Source: Blautia sp. (GTDB lineage Bacteria; Bacillota; Clostridia; Lachnospirales; Lachnospiraceae). From it: DNA of 64,000 bases. Every line of letters starts with the position of its first letter. Position 1 is the first letter of the stretch. The notes under the pieces were generated by a model. That model was not told where the DNA came from, ran no database searches, and worked only from the letters and a program-made list of their open reading frames with translations. The stretch spans positions 1 to 64,000 of the forward strand of contig JAFVGK010000189.1 in assembly GCA_017475035.1 (NCBI GenBank). The letters run 5' to 3'. Below, one piece after another: positions 37,001 through 44,293 of the stretch. Both the position numbers and the translations under genes were made by a program.

Positions 37001-38452
37001 CGTGCCGGTTCCCTCTTCGCCGGATATGGAGAAGCTTTTTTTCACCTGGTTCCCGCCGGCATTCAGCACAGGCACTTCCGAAACGGAGCCGTCCGCACCC
37101 ACAGCCTCTTTCCACACGGAGCACGTAACCATTACGGAACCAGCTCCGGAAGGCTTTCCTTCCATCTTCACCTTCACCGGAAGTGAAGTGCGGGAACTGA
37201 TCATGACATACGTGATCCCCTCGGTAAACAGGTGAGCCAGGTTATATTCTGTTTTCCACAGACGGAATCCATTCCCTGTCATCGTCGGATCAAATGTCAT
37301 ATCTGCAGGATCCGCCGGAAGGGGATTATTTATAAGCCAATCAATGGAACCCTTCCAGTCATCACTTTTGTATATCGCAGCATTTCGAGTCCTTCTCGTA
37401 CCATCCCCTGTTGTCACAGCGAGATCTGCCGTCACAGAGCTGTCGCTGCAGACAGTTTCTTTTTCATTGATATCCAGCCACCGGACCTGTACGGGAATAT
37501 CGCCGGCAACCTGCTGCAGGCTGACTTCAAGCGTATCTCCCGTACGCCTGGAGCCCGCAATCCTGAATTTGCTTAAGGAATCAGGTTCTGCCGTATAAAC
37601 ATATTCCTCTCCGTTATAGTGTGCCCGGTTTAAAGAGGGCATTGTAACTTCCCATCCGCTTTCTTTTCTCACGGTAGGGGTATAGTAATATCGATATCCC
37701 GCCTTAGGGGCTTCCTGATAAATCCTTAGCCGATAGGTCGTAAATGTTGTGTCGGGAAGCTCTGTCGTTCCGTCGTAGTCATAGAACCTGAGCTTTATAG
37801 TCAGATCAAAGGTTTCGGATGCATTCGCTCTTACCGCTTCAGCGGAACCATCATCCTCCTGTGCCTGCTCAAACGTCTCCTCCTGCTCCGCTTCACTCAC
37901 CGGCGTACTGGTAAAGAGATCCGCAAAACTGTCTCCTGCATCCGATACCGGAAGGTCATACTCCGGCTGTGCGGGAATCTCGACAGGGAGAATCACAGAC
38001 TGCCCCTCGGAATTACCCTCTTCCGGCCGGATCTCTTCAAAGGAAGGCTCTGTCCACACGTCCGTATTCCAGGACGTATCCTCCTGAGAATCATCATCGT
38101 CTGAACTGGCGGAATCTTCCCCGCTGGCATCCCCTTCGCTTCCGATCCACTCATCGTAGGACCATTCCTCGAACCCATAGTCCTCCCAGGTCTCTTCCTC
38201 GACGGGATCCTGCCAGCCGTCGGTTCCCTCTTCATAGCCGGCTCCGTCTGACGGGTCATACTCCCAGTACTCACCCTGGTCTTCATCACCGGTTTCATCA
38301 TAGACCTCTTCAAAATCAAATTCTCCCTTTGCGGCGGAATAGCTCTCCCCTCCAAAGACCTGCGCTGTCCGGCCTGCAAGCTGCTGAGACAACATGGTTG
38401 TCAGAATCAGAACCGCTAAAAGTGTTCGCAGCCATCGATGATTTTTTCCCAT
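31097..38452 (-). CDS. Giant Cna_B-repeat surface protein (surface protein 1)
   Basis: A secreted, wall-linked protein of 2451 residues. Residues 1-30 are a signal peptide (KNHRWLRTLLAVLILTTMLS). Residues 40-200 are acidic and low in complexity. Then come about 13 repeats of roughly 110 residues built like Cna_B domains (for example IPVQIKWVNTNGES, AAVTVTWLDSKGNV), two threonine/proline linkers ([10 protein letters not shown] type), one [15 protein letters not shown] domain shared with surface protein 2, and two SpaA/Cna_B-like domains ([25 protein letters not shown]). The C-terminus is a sorting-like tail: [20 protein letters not shown], hydrophobic helix, CRKKRKVR. TADD replaces the LPxTG or VxTGD seen in sortase substrates. 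It likely forms a stalk or adhesin. It has its own promoter behind the RiPP precursors. Confidence 0.85.
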   Translation of the reverse strand: MGKNHRWLRTLLAVLILTTMLSQQLAGRTAQVFGGESYSAAKGEFDFEEVYDETGDEDQGEYWEYDPSDGAGYEEGTDGWQDPVEEETWEDYGFEEWSYDEWIGSEGDASGEDSASSDDDDSQEDTSWNTDVWTEPSFEEIRPEEGNSEGQSVILPVEIPAQPEYDLPVSDAGDSFADLFTSTPVSEAEQEETFEQAQEDDGSAEAVRANASETFDLTIKLRFYDYDGTTELPDTTFTTYRLRIYQEAPKAGYRYYYTPTVRKESGWEVTMPSLNRAHYNGEEYVYTAEPDSLSKFRIAGSRRTGDTLEVSLQQVAGDIPVQVRWLDINEKETVCSDSSVTADLAVTTGDGTRRTRNAAIYKSDDWKGSIDWLINNPLPADPADMTFDPTMTGNGFRLWKTEYNLAHLFTEGITYVMISSRTSLPVKVKMEGKPSGAGSVMVTCSVWKEAVGADGSVSEVPVLNAGGNQVKKSFSISGEEGTGTITDIPVDEPGTVFVVKQDPIPGYTCTSEKDDDGTFVFTNTAINVPVHMKWVDEKGNEISEPSDFYEYNFYSVRVDLKTGTSEENLKTKSFTFSSSTGSEGQFSVVQADPENLSSVMIETSLSLSRRSRSDYTVEVLPVEPEKLLTDGVTVVCTRTRILLNVEVIWEDAEGTQIKKTRPASTVYASLMQGTEGDEDWEAVPVSGNEKFSIFYDSQYNDHGEFESFYWRRKIYSVPAPAAGMEYTLEQDKVEDYGWTVEKTVGDGEISFILRNRRNETDIPVQIKWVNTNGESLRSSLIPVQGVSVALLYAIRGEGQLSYLPVKDDAEKEFRATIRSSESWRNTFKDVPVREPGTVFTVEPEEFEDFTAAIEEDGNGGFVVTYTRNVKKPVQHTVQINWVEADGTTPTTKELPQSVTAHIQAYVNGNAMAGKSWDVTMDAASGWKTVVDGIPAENEYYYPVTLTVTQGLAEGYAFVSQKQEDGVTTITYRYDRLRIEAEKIWYESDGKTAVPEAEVADKEAVFILQKKVGNGGFEDVLNADGSLVKITANAATGWKASLDSLLQADDEGTAITYQLTEEMQLGYTTTYGSDMSGLTQKVTIYNTKNAVRRIPVTLRFVEMDGSPLRTQSPGTARVFLAVAETDADGNVTSQKIYINEIGEMVYVDLDRQGYIPAPSDVIPALELERIEGFTGSYERTSDGQGFIVTYVRDTPAATPTPLPTATPTPAAQSTVTPTPTPTPMPAYTQDDNVTAAVTVTWLDSKGNVMPEEELPDRLELILQAKYENGGSVSGTQTVFAAKSKNWAETVNRLQAADSYANYVYYFRLANVSANNVYNSSDYSVTYEDKADGLTHSTKITIRKQTFDIPVQVVFVDENGIELEEDWPELPAQVKLDRIVPSRIEDLTVTASDSWKGTIHDIRWTGGFWLELPACSAAYRGNNSLVTYTSQRIYEYIGSKNKYDENHPLRVVFRADYRTVKAHLAWWEYDGRNIRANKDLPKNVQLILTEYNSPDNYHSEQADDYTESTDRNGDPYIISLSGKDPAGWVGEISRLPAKRANGDNIFYKFKEENQDPFMFSQISRSGSGNQIQIQIDNLRRTGTLVIRQLWYDEEGKELTGQEDFIPDTATVYLSAYTYKNGNQSYLDLKDSNGNPLSIQLKKSDGWVGSIPDLVFWDDEDARVTYGTNEEPMRGFHLCSGDYRNFGTPQRPLLIRVYRDRLIEFPFRAVWRDTAGNDITDKSILPDQVTVKLQGRVYGYNHEAGQNTNSEPETWRSREDEIIELKLTKEGDYTGVFKDVPVSYNTSYTQLTLDRDSLAVDGFDISQWSFNTADGGYVVYRQRVVTPTPTFTPVPTATPILPTKTPTPVVTVTKTPTPSPRATVTPTAAPAVTISPTVSPTVTVSPTATPSPTVTPSVRAAYIPPVTDCTVTGLEEPLEFRPGVYHPFEAHGVSAADKYSPLVVGDGRWVPAYWSMREKPTEDQKEGNWKIGVKNGLNRDGEFTMYVFFRLYTWNGSKWIITETEGHIPTTFKSLAYDENVTPTITPTATPTNTPEPTMPPASDKATLHVTRNLIWADDGSPMSAIDETAYVSLFMDEDYEELAATAAVGAKSVDTPILEMTYEHASTASATFTNITPGTYYLAETDEDGVFVTSDEYTTDLYDGRHVITVKEGDTAFVEFTNTYHEWPYGYYFEGRLRIEKLVVDVNGNPVGVDDTFAAELYMDEDMEEFAVDYVPDAEVMLEMNGNSSAYVEFPVYLTPEEPELTFYIFEMLPEDAEEDAYIPSISNDGVVTVSLDDTETQVVVITNQMTGEPPIITVSPTPTEAPGPDTPTPTPIEMTTPTPTPIDTTVTPTPITVTPTPITVTVTPTPITVTVTPTPFVISVTPTTYYLPGDGTVYTYRTTGTTGGTTTVNTTTNTTTTTQSQQQLQQQAVPAEAVRTADDSPTALYLWLLGLSAIVTAEIVCRKKRKVR

Positions 38453-38590
38453 TTCCCGTCTCCTCTCAAGCTCCTTTATGCTTTTTTTTTACTGCAGTTT
38501 TTATACCTTTTCCGGCAATATTTATTCGATCAGGAATCAAACGAATACACGTTACCCGGAATTTTGGGCAATTCTCCGATTTTGTGGATT

Positions 38591-38619
38591 ATTATAGCAA
38601 ATCCAATCTTAGAATGCTA
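38591..38619 (-). promoter_or_regulatory. Promoter of surface protein 1
   Basis: Minus-strand tagcat (38619-38614), 17-bp spacer, tataat (38596-38591). The same tagcat-N17-tataat layout precedes surface protein 2. The -35 is far from consensus, so an activator or alternative sigma factor is possible. The leader is about 130 nt and ends in gaggagacggg. Confidence 0.6.
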
Positions 38620-38718
38620 TACTTTATCTTTCCTTATTTGAAATTTTTCTTAATTACTTATTACAATTTTGTTATGTAAGATTCTGGTGACATTGTCGTT
38701 TGGGCGGATTGGGGATAA

Positions 38719-38756
38719 GAAAAAGTCCTGTCTTTGAACCAGCCAAAGACAGGACT
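38719..38756 (-). terminator. Terminator after the RiPP precursor genes
   Basis: A perfect 13-bp stem (38724-38736 with 38744-38756) and 7-nt loop are followed on the minus strand by tttttc. It separates the precursor operon from surface protein 1. Confidence 0.85.
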
Positions 38757-38828
38757 TCTCATCATTCAAAAAAATCCGGGGCAGACGCACATTTTGTCCG
38801 CCTTGTATCCGTTTTTTACAGCAAAGTT

Positions 38829-39242
38829 TTATACCTTGGTAGCACAGGCTTCTGCCATACAAAAATAGCCCCCGCAATCTGCCGCACAAGAATACAACGG
38901 GCAAGGTCCTGCCGCGCCACAAGAATACGTCGTGCAGGGTGGTTTATAAACATAACCAGGACAGCCCCATGCATGGCAGAATAATTCAGGACATTGTTCA
39001 TCATATGTCGAGCATATTATTAAGTTCAGGCCGCCTGTTACTTTTTCCGCTGCTTCATCTCCAAGCTCTCCTGGCTCAACCATTTCCAGCTGAAATCCTT
39101 CCGGCAGTTTACGGTCCGCCAGCTTTTCCAAAGCAGCTTTTACATCCTGCCTGGCTTCCTTCCGAAATTCTCCGTCTTCCTTCGCTTTCTGGTTTGCCTT
39201 CTGAAAAAGCTCCTCTAATTCTTCCTTTGTCCACTTTTCCAT
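38829..39242 (-). CDS. NHLP-leader RiPP precursor peptide, copy 1
   Basis: A 137-residue precursor. The 71-residue leader (MEKWTKEELEELFQKANQKA... ending KVTGG) fits the nitrile-hydratase-like leader peptide family: a helical EEFRKEA...LEKLA.RKLPEGF pattern and a double-glycine cleavage site. The 66-residue core has 11 Cys at core positions 6, 13, 18, 23, 32, 37, 43, 48, 52, 57 and 62, mostly five apart. The start is the ATG after tggaggagacgct; the longer frame to 39266 is not needed. It is the last of four precursors in the operon, probably modified by the radical SAM enzymes upstream and cut by the C39 peptidase transporter. Confidence 0.85.
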   Translation of the reverse strand: MEKWTKEELEELFQKANQKAKEDGEFRKEARQDVKAALEKLADRKLPEGFQLEMVEPGELGDEAAEKVTGGLNLIICSTYDEQCPELFCHAWGCPGYVYKPPCTTYSCGAAGPCPLYSCAADCGGYFCMAEACATKV

Positions 39243-39377
39243 AGCGTCTCCTCCATAAGGGTCCATCCGTAAATAAACGGATCAATCTTCTGGTCTTTTG
39301 TCCGGCTGCACGTATCAAAAAAGTTCACATAGACCTTCGACAGCAATCAGGTCGGAAGGCAGGACGGAAGAAAACCA

Positions 39378-39803
39378 TTATGCCAATGCGGCGCATATAT
39401 CTGCTGTGCAAAAATCCGCGACGCAAAATGCAGCGCAGGGTACTGTGTATGCAGCACAGGGTCCTATGCTCTCCAGCAGGCAGGGAGCTTTTGCGGCGCA
39501 CATATAACCACCGCAGCTCCATAAAGCACAAAATTCAGGACAGCCCTCATACTTGGGGAAAATTAAATCAATAAGGCAATTATCACTCTGACCGCCTGCT
39601 GCTTTTTCCGCTGCCTCATCGTCAAGCTCCCCGGACGCAACCATTTCCAGCTGCATTCCTTCCGGCAGTTCCCGTCCCGCCAGCTTTTCCAAAGCAGCCT
39701 TTAAATCCTGTTTCGCTTCTTTTCTAAATTCTTCATCTTCCTTTGCTTTCTGGTTAGCCTTCTGAAAAAGCTCTTCCAATTCTTCCTTTGTCCATTTTTC
39801 CAT
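39378..39803 (-). CDS. NHLP-leader RiPP precursor peptide, copy 2
   Basis: A 141-residue precursor with a leader almost identical to copies 1 and 3, ending KAAGG at residue 71. The 70-residue core differs in sequence but keeps 11 Cys (positions 5, 17, 21, 26, 31, 37, 45, 52, 56, 61, 66) and the pentad-like ending CVADFCTADICAALA. The ribosome binding region tggaggaaacgct is identical to that of copy 3. The spacer to copy 1 repeats words of the spacer to copy 3 (ttttgtccggctgcac), showing tandem duplication of the whole unit. Confidence 0.85.
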   Translation of the reverse strand: MEKWTKEELEELFQKANQKAKEDEEFRKEAKQDLKAALEKLAGRELPEGMQLEMVASGELDDEAAEKAAGGQSDNCLIDLIFPKYEGCPEFCALWSCGGYMCAAKAPCLLESIGPCAAYTVPCAAFCVADFCTADICAALA

Positions 39804-39872
39804 AGCGTTTCCTCCATAAGGATCCATCCGTAAATAAATAGATCAATCTGCCGGGCTTTTTGTCCGGCTGCA

Positions 39873-39922
39873 CCTGTCAAAAAAAGTTCACACAGCACTC
39901 TATGCCCGCTTTTTTGACAGGC
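39873..39922. repeat. Inverted repeat between precursor copies 2 and 3
   Basis: A 12-bp stem (cctgtcaaaaaa with ttttttgacagg) encloses about 26 nt. It may stabilise or trim the transcript between precursor genes. Confidence 0.45.
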
Positions 39923-40063
39923 ACATCCGAACAAAAATCCTCAGCAGCCTGTTCCTTTTATTTTCGCCCGGTTCCTAAATGATTCAAATCCAGAAGGTCA
40001 TAAAAACACAGAGACAACAAACAGCTGTAAGTTACTGCCGGAGGGCAAGGCGGGAGAAAATCA

Positions 40064-40483
40064 TTAAGCATGTGCAGCGCATATTACTGCTCCGCAAATA
40101 TCAAATCCGCATATATCCGCACTGCAGGGTGCCGGGGCTACGTGTGTGGCACAGATTTGCGGCGGACAAAAATAAACATGACCGTAAGTGGGGCAGCCCC
40201 ATGCACCACATAAGTCAGGACAGCCCTCATACTTGGGGAAATTTATATCAATAATGCAATTTTCGCTCTGACCGCCTGCCGCTTTTTCCGCTGCCTCATC
40301 GTCAAGCGCTCCGGACGCAATCATTTCCAGCTGAAATCCTTCCGGCAGTTCCCGTCCTGCCAGTTTTTCCAAAGCAGCCTTTATATCCTGCTTAGCTTCC
40401 TTCCGGAATTCTTCGTCCTCCTTCGCTTTCTGGTTAGCTTTCTGAAAAAGCTCTTCCAATTCTTCTCTTGTCCATTTTTCCAT
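40064..40483 (-). CDS. NHLP-leader RiPP precursor peptide, copy 3
   Basis: A 139-residue precursor: 71-residue NHLP leader ending KAAGG, then a 68-residue core with 10 Cys at positions 5, 17, 21, 26, 35, 40, 49, 54, 59 and 64. The core end CSADICGFDICGAVICAAHA has a strict five-residue Cys register that resembles a pentapeptide repeat (xADIC). Its first 25 core residues (SEN C IIDINFPKYEGCP) resemble those of copy 2, so the two are closest relatives. The start ATG follows tggaggaaacgct. Confidence 0.85.
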   Translation of the reverse strand: MEKWTREELEELFQKANQKAKEDEEFRKEAKQDIKAALEKLAGRELPEGFQLEMIASGALDDEAAEKAAGGQSENCIIDINFPKYEGCPDLCGAWGCPTYGHVYFCPPQICATHVAPAPCSADICGFDICGAVICAAHA

Positions 40484-40530
40484 AGCGTTTCCTCCATAAA
40501 GAACAATATGAAACGAATCATTCCCGGGTC

Positions 40531-40576
40531 AAAGCCTGTTCCCGCTGAAAGCTTGTCTGCTGTGGGAGCAGGCTTT
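40531..40576. terminator. Hairpin between large and small precursor genes
   Basis: A 13-bp stem with one mismatch (40531-40543 with 40564-40576) is followed on the minus strand only by ttgaccc. It may reduce read-through or protect the upstream message, and so set the ratio of large to small precursors. The rest of the 213-bp gap shows no clear promoter. Confidence 0.45.
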
Positions 40577-40696
40577 TGACAAGGCTCGATACGGGCAGAT
40601 ACATGGGCAGATCCCTCATGAAATGATCGTATCGAACCGGACCATCAGAGTACCGTCCGCAAAATAATCCGAGGGGATTATTTTGATCCGCAATCA

Positions 40697-41647
40697 TTAA
40701 TTGCCGCTGAACAGACCGTCAGCTCCACACTCATTTCCGTCGCAGTTGCCGTCATACCAGCTGATATTGGCTCCGCAAAGATCTCCGGCGCACTCTAAGT
40801 TCGCCAGGCAGCCTGCAACTGAGCAGATTGCCGCCGCGCAGAACAGGTCAGCCGCGCAGGCGCCAAGGCCGGTCACATTTCCAACGCAGGCGCCATCAGC
40901 CGCGCAGGCTGCTGCTCCACAGGCATCACCCGTACAGAAGCCCTCTGCCGCACAGGCTGCCGCACCGCAGGCTGCCGCAGAACAAACTCCGGCCGCAGCG
41001 CAGGCCGCAGCTCCACAGGCATCCGCGATACAAGCCGCCTGCGCTCCACAGGCTGCTCCGCCGCAGGCTGCCGCGCCGCATCCTCCTGCGGCTCCACACC
41101 CATCAGCTCCACAGACCTCTCCCAGGCATCCGGCATTCGCCGCACAGGCATCACCGCCGCAGGCATCCGCAGCACACCCGCCAAAGGCTGCGCAAGCCTT
41201 TGCGGCGCAGGCTGCCGCAGCACAGGCATCCGCCGGGCAGGCTGCCGCAGCGCAAACGTCTGCCGGACAGCCGCCAATCTGGCCGGCTGCAGCACAGACA
41301 CTGACAATCAATGCGATGGAAATAGATACCTCGTCACCGTTTACGTCATCCTTGCAGGAAGATCCGCTGGTAAACCCATCGATGTCGCTTCCGCCGGCAA
41401 CGGACTGAAGACCCTTCAGATCAATTTCATCTCCCGTGAAATTCGGCAGCACATACGCGGCAGCATACGCATTCTCACCTTCAACAAACCTGAGCTGGAA
41501 GCCTTCCGGAAGCTTCCGTCCGGCTATCTTTTCCAGTGTTCCGATCTGATCCGCCATCAGTTCCTTACGGAATTCCGGATCAGACAACGCCATCTCGTTT
41601 ACTTTCTTGTACAGCTCTTCAAGCTCTTTTTGTGTCCATTTTTCCAC
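40697..41647 (-). CDS. Large NHLP-leader precursor with a 230-residue Cys/Ala/Gly core
   Basis: A 316-residue precursor. I set the start at the GTG at 41647, which gives VEKWTQKELEELYKK aligned to the MEKWT starts of the small precursors and has aaggggga 7 nt upstream. The leader runs to GG at residues 85-86 (LKGLQSVAGG). The 230-residue core contains 35 Cys, nearly all in the spacing C-x4-C-x4-C-x5, a 16-residue register repeated from about core residue 60 to 170, with x4 spacing before it. Between Cys stand mostly Ala, Gly, Asp. I know of no natural product with this pattern. It may be a substrate of the adjacent SPASM and PoyD-like enzymes, or a carrier-like structural protein. Confidence 0.8.
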   Translation of the reverse strand: MEKWTQKELEELYKKVNEMALSDPEFRKELMADQIGTLEKIAGRKLPEGFQLRFVEGENAYAAAYVLPNFTGDEIDLKGLQSVAGGSDIDGFTSGSSCKDDVNGDEVSISIALIVSVCAAAGQIGGCPADVCAAAACPADACAAAACAAKACAAFGGCAADACGGDACAANAGCLGEVCGADGCGAAGGCGAAACGGAACGAQAACIADACGAAACAAAGVCSAAACGAAACAAEGFCTGDACGAAACAADGACVGNVTGLGACAADLFCAAAICSVAGCLANLECAGDLCGANISWYDGNCDGNECGADGLFSGN

Positions 41648-41661
41648 AGTGTAGTCCCCCT

Positions 41662-42966
41662 TCAGATATTGATTACATACCCTTTCTGGAACATCTGGTT
41701 CAGAAATTCCCATAAGGCAGTTTTCCATGAATCCGTCAACCCTGTTCCTCTTATTATTTCCTCAAACATCCCTCCTTTCTTCAAAGCGGAAATCATACAT
41801 TCATTATACATATTTCTGGGAATCCGATATCCGACCCCGTCCCCTTTCAGGTAAAGAAAGTCCTCTGATGGTTCTATCTGAATATACGGATGAAGTATCA
41901 GCTTTTCCTCGTCAGGAAGCCGTTCACATGCGTGGCGCCGGTACAGACCTGCCAGTTTTTCCGCAAATTCCCTCTGATCCGCAAAAGAAACGCTCTCCCT
42001 GATACGGTACCCACATGGATGCTCCTCATCCGGAAGCACAGGCTCCAGAAAGATCATCCGGCGTGTTGCAAGATTTACCTTCACGCCTGATACACAACAG
42101 ATGCTGTACCGTATCTTTTTCCTTCCTTCCAGAGGACGGTTTCTGCCCGAATCAGAAGCCGCGATCAGAGACTCCTTGTTATTCGGAAGCAGCTCCACGT
42201 TTGCCAGCTCCTCCGGAGAGAATTCCTGAGAAATCCGACGAAACTGGCCGATGGAGCGAACGCTCAGCCGCAGCCGTGCCTGACCTGCAAGCCTTTCTTC
42301 CCCCAGGAATCTTATCAGAGAGTGAATCCTTTCCTCTTCTCTGTCTGCCACAGCCGTCGTAGTCTGGGGCACCTCCCCCAGTACCTCATCCATATCCATA
42401 AGAAACCGCTCGTAATCCGGATGATCCAGAGGCTCTGTGGCAAAATAGCATGGCGCATCTCCGGCAATACCTCCAAGGTACTCCCCGGCAGCCGCCAGGA
42501 TATCCTTCCAGAAAGCCTGCTCATAGGGCGCATCCTTTACCCATCGCTCCGCCATCAGGCCGCAAAAGCTGCAGCCGACACGGCAGCCCTGGCTTAGTTC
42601 GAAAGCCAGAGGATAATAAAAAATATTAGGATGCTGACGGATAGCGGAAGATTCCAGTCTGCACCGATTCCGGATCCGCTGCAGGTAGGCATACATCTGA
42701 GGTTCCCGAAAAGAAGACGGGCTGACTCTTTGCTCGACATATCCGGAAACCCTGCGATTCCGTTCCCGAAATTCGCAAAAATATATGTTTCCTCCCAACT
42801 CTGAGAATCTCCCCTTACCCATCTCAAGGATCGCCTCCCGCATAAGACGCTCCTCACCTGCCGGAAACATTCCGGGAATCTGTTCCTCTGCGTCTTTGCG
42901 AAAAGCCGGGTCAATCTGATAGGTTTCCCAGAGTCTTTTAAAGCGGCCATAACGCCCGTCATCCAT
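41662..42966 (-). CDS. PoyD-like radical SAM peptide epimerase
   Basis: A 434-residue radical SAM enzyme of the PoyD type, which converts L- to D-amino acids in RiPP precursors carrying an NHLP leader. The 4Fe-4S motif C-x3-C-x2-C is at Cys128, Cys132 and Cys135 in the family setting HPNIFYYPLAFELSQGCR. The N-terminal region (FKRLWETYQIDPAFRKDAEE) resembles the leader-like segment often seen in this family. It overlaps the SPASM gene by 8 bp upstream and is 14 bp from the large precursor downstream. Which residues it epimerises is unknown. Confidence 0.85.
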   Translation of the reverse strand: MDDGRYGRFKRLWETYQIDPAFRKDAEEQIPGMFPAGEERLMREAILEMGKGRFSELGGNIYFCEFRERNRRVSGYVEQRVSPSSFREPQMYAYLQRIRNRCRLESSAIRQHPNIFYYPLAFELSQGCRVGCSFCGLMAERWVKDAPYEQAFWKDILAAAGEYLGGIAGDAPCYFATEPLDHPDYERFLMDMDEVLGEVPQTTTAVADREEERIHSLIRFLGEERLAGQARLRLSVRSIGQFRRISQEFSPEELANVELLPNNKESLIAASDSGRNRPLEGRKKIRYSICCVSGVKVNLATRRMIFLEPVLPDEEHPCGYRIRESVSFADQREFAEKLAGLYRRHACERLPDEEKLILHPYIQIEPSEDFLYLKGDGVGYRIPRNMYNECMISALKKGGMFEEIIRGTGLTDSWKTALWEFLNQMFQKGYVINI

Positions 42967-44293
42967 TCTGCTCTTTCCTTCCCGCCTGCTGCCTGCTCAT
43001 CTTATATTCGTAGAAAAGCTCCAGGAGGTTTTCCAGATTTCCTTTAAAATATACACAGGAGCTTTGTTTTTCTTCCGCACGAAGGTTTTTCTGGCGGATC
43101 CGATGGCAGCCGCCGCCGCAGACAGGGAAATAAAAGCATTCTTTACATTCCGGATCATCCAGGAAGCTGCATCCTGTCATGCCTTCCGCGATCAGCCCCA
43201 TATTCCAGTTGTCAAAGCGATCTACCGTGCCGACCACGCGTTCCTTGATGCCTACGTCGTCCCAGCATTTGTAAAGCTCACCTTCCGGCCCTATGACAAA
43301 TCCGTTGCGCTTCGTGAGCACGCAGGCCGGAGACATGCGCTGCGGATAAATATTCAGAGGAGCGATCTGGTATTTCTCCATCATGTCGGCAATGAATTCA
43401 CCCTGCTGGACCGGATCGAAAAAGCACCCGCGATCAGGATGGCTGTCTCCCTTGACGAAACCCGGATAAACCGTGATCCGCCGTCCGAAGTCCTTCGGAT
43501 ACTTTTCCTGCATCATTTTATAGACATAGGCAAACTCTTCGCTGTTTCTGCCGTCTACATTTACGCGCACATGCAGCTTTCCTTTAAAGTTCGTCTGCAT
43601 CAGGCCCTCGATATTCTCAAGGATACGGTCATACGTGGGCAGCCCTCCCGTCAGATAACGCCTTGCGTCGTGGGTTTCCTTCTTCCCGTCCAGGGTAATC
43701 TGCAGATACGTAATATTCAGGTCGTTTAATTTTGCCGCGCGCTCCTTCGTCAGCAGATATCCGTTTGTGATCATGCCGGCGTCATACTTCTTGCCCATAT
43801 CATTTAAACGTCTGGTAATGCTGCAGATCCTGTCAAAGGCCAGCAGCGGTTCCCCGCCGTACCAGGTAATATGCAGCACGTCTGAGTTGAAGTGCCGGAT
43901 GAAGTTCATGACCTTATCCTCGACCTCCTGAGACATCCCATGTCCCTTATGGCTGGTTTCAAAACAATAGCTGCAGTCAAAATTACAGGCCGTTGTGATC
44001 GCGAAGGTCAACGTCAGTGCCCTGTCCGCGTAAAGATTGGTGAGATGACGCATCTTCGTAATATTATATAATTCCTCATCCTTGCCGTCTTCCACCAGAA
44101 AGCCATACGCCCTGAGCTGCATGTAAAGCATGGGAACATCGGTATAATCGTACCCTTCCGGATCCTCCATGATTCCCCGTATCACAGGAAGCTCGTCGTC
44201 CTTTACGCACATAAAGGCTCTTGACGCCGATGAAAATAACATCCATCCGTTTCTCTTCGACTTAAACAACTTGCTGTACCTGGACCATTTCAT
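42959..44293 (-). CDS. SPASM-domain radical SAM peptide maturase
   Basis: A 444-residue enzyme. The radical SAM motif CNFDCSYC lies at residues 103-110, followed by WYGGEPLL and the barrel. The C-terminal SPASM region has cysteines for extra iron-sulfur clusters (PACVLTKRNGFVIGPEGELY, then KCWDDVG, ECKECFYFPVCGGGCH). Relatives build thioether bonds from Cys to alpha, beta or gamma carbons in sactipeptides and ranthipeptides, or other carbon crosslinks. With Cys-rich cores in the same operon, thioether formation is a sensible guess. It overlaps the preceding ABC transporter gene by 32 bp and has its own aggaaagggg site. Confidence 0.88.
   Translation of the reverse strand: MKWSRYSKLFKSKRNGWMLFSSASRAFMCVKDDELPVIRGIMEDPEGYDYTDVPMLYMQLRAYGFLVEDGKDEELYNITKMRHLTNLYADRALTLTFAITTACNFDCSYCFETSHKGHGMSQEVEDKVMNFIRHFNSDVLHITWYGGEPLLAFDRICSITRRLNDMGKKYDAGMITNGYLLTKERAAKLNDLNITYLQITLDGKKETHDARRYLTGGLPTYDRILENIEGLMQTNFKGKLHVRVNVDGRNSEEFAYVYKMMQEKYPKDFGRRITVYPGFVKGDSHPDRGCFFDPVQQGEFIADMMEKYQIAPLNIYPQRMSPACVLTKRNGFVIGPEGELYKCWDDVGIKERVVGTVDRFDNWNMGLIAEGMTGCSFLDDPECKECFYFPVCGGGCHRIRQKNLRAEEKQSSCVYFKGNLENLLELFYEYKMSRQQAGRKEQNG

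Noticed and set aside
40697-41647. Reading the large Cys/Ala-rich frame as a metallothionein or keratin-like protein
   Set aside because: The NHLP-type leader with GG site, the operon position and the similarity to the small precursor leaders argue for an exported RiPP-type substrate.
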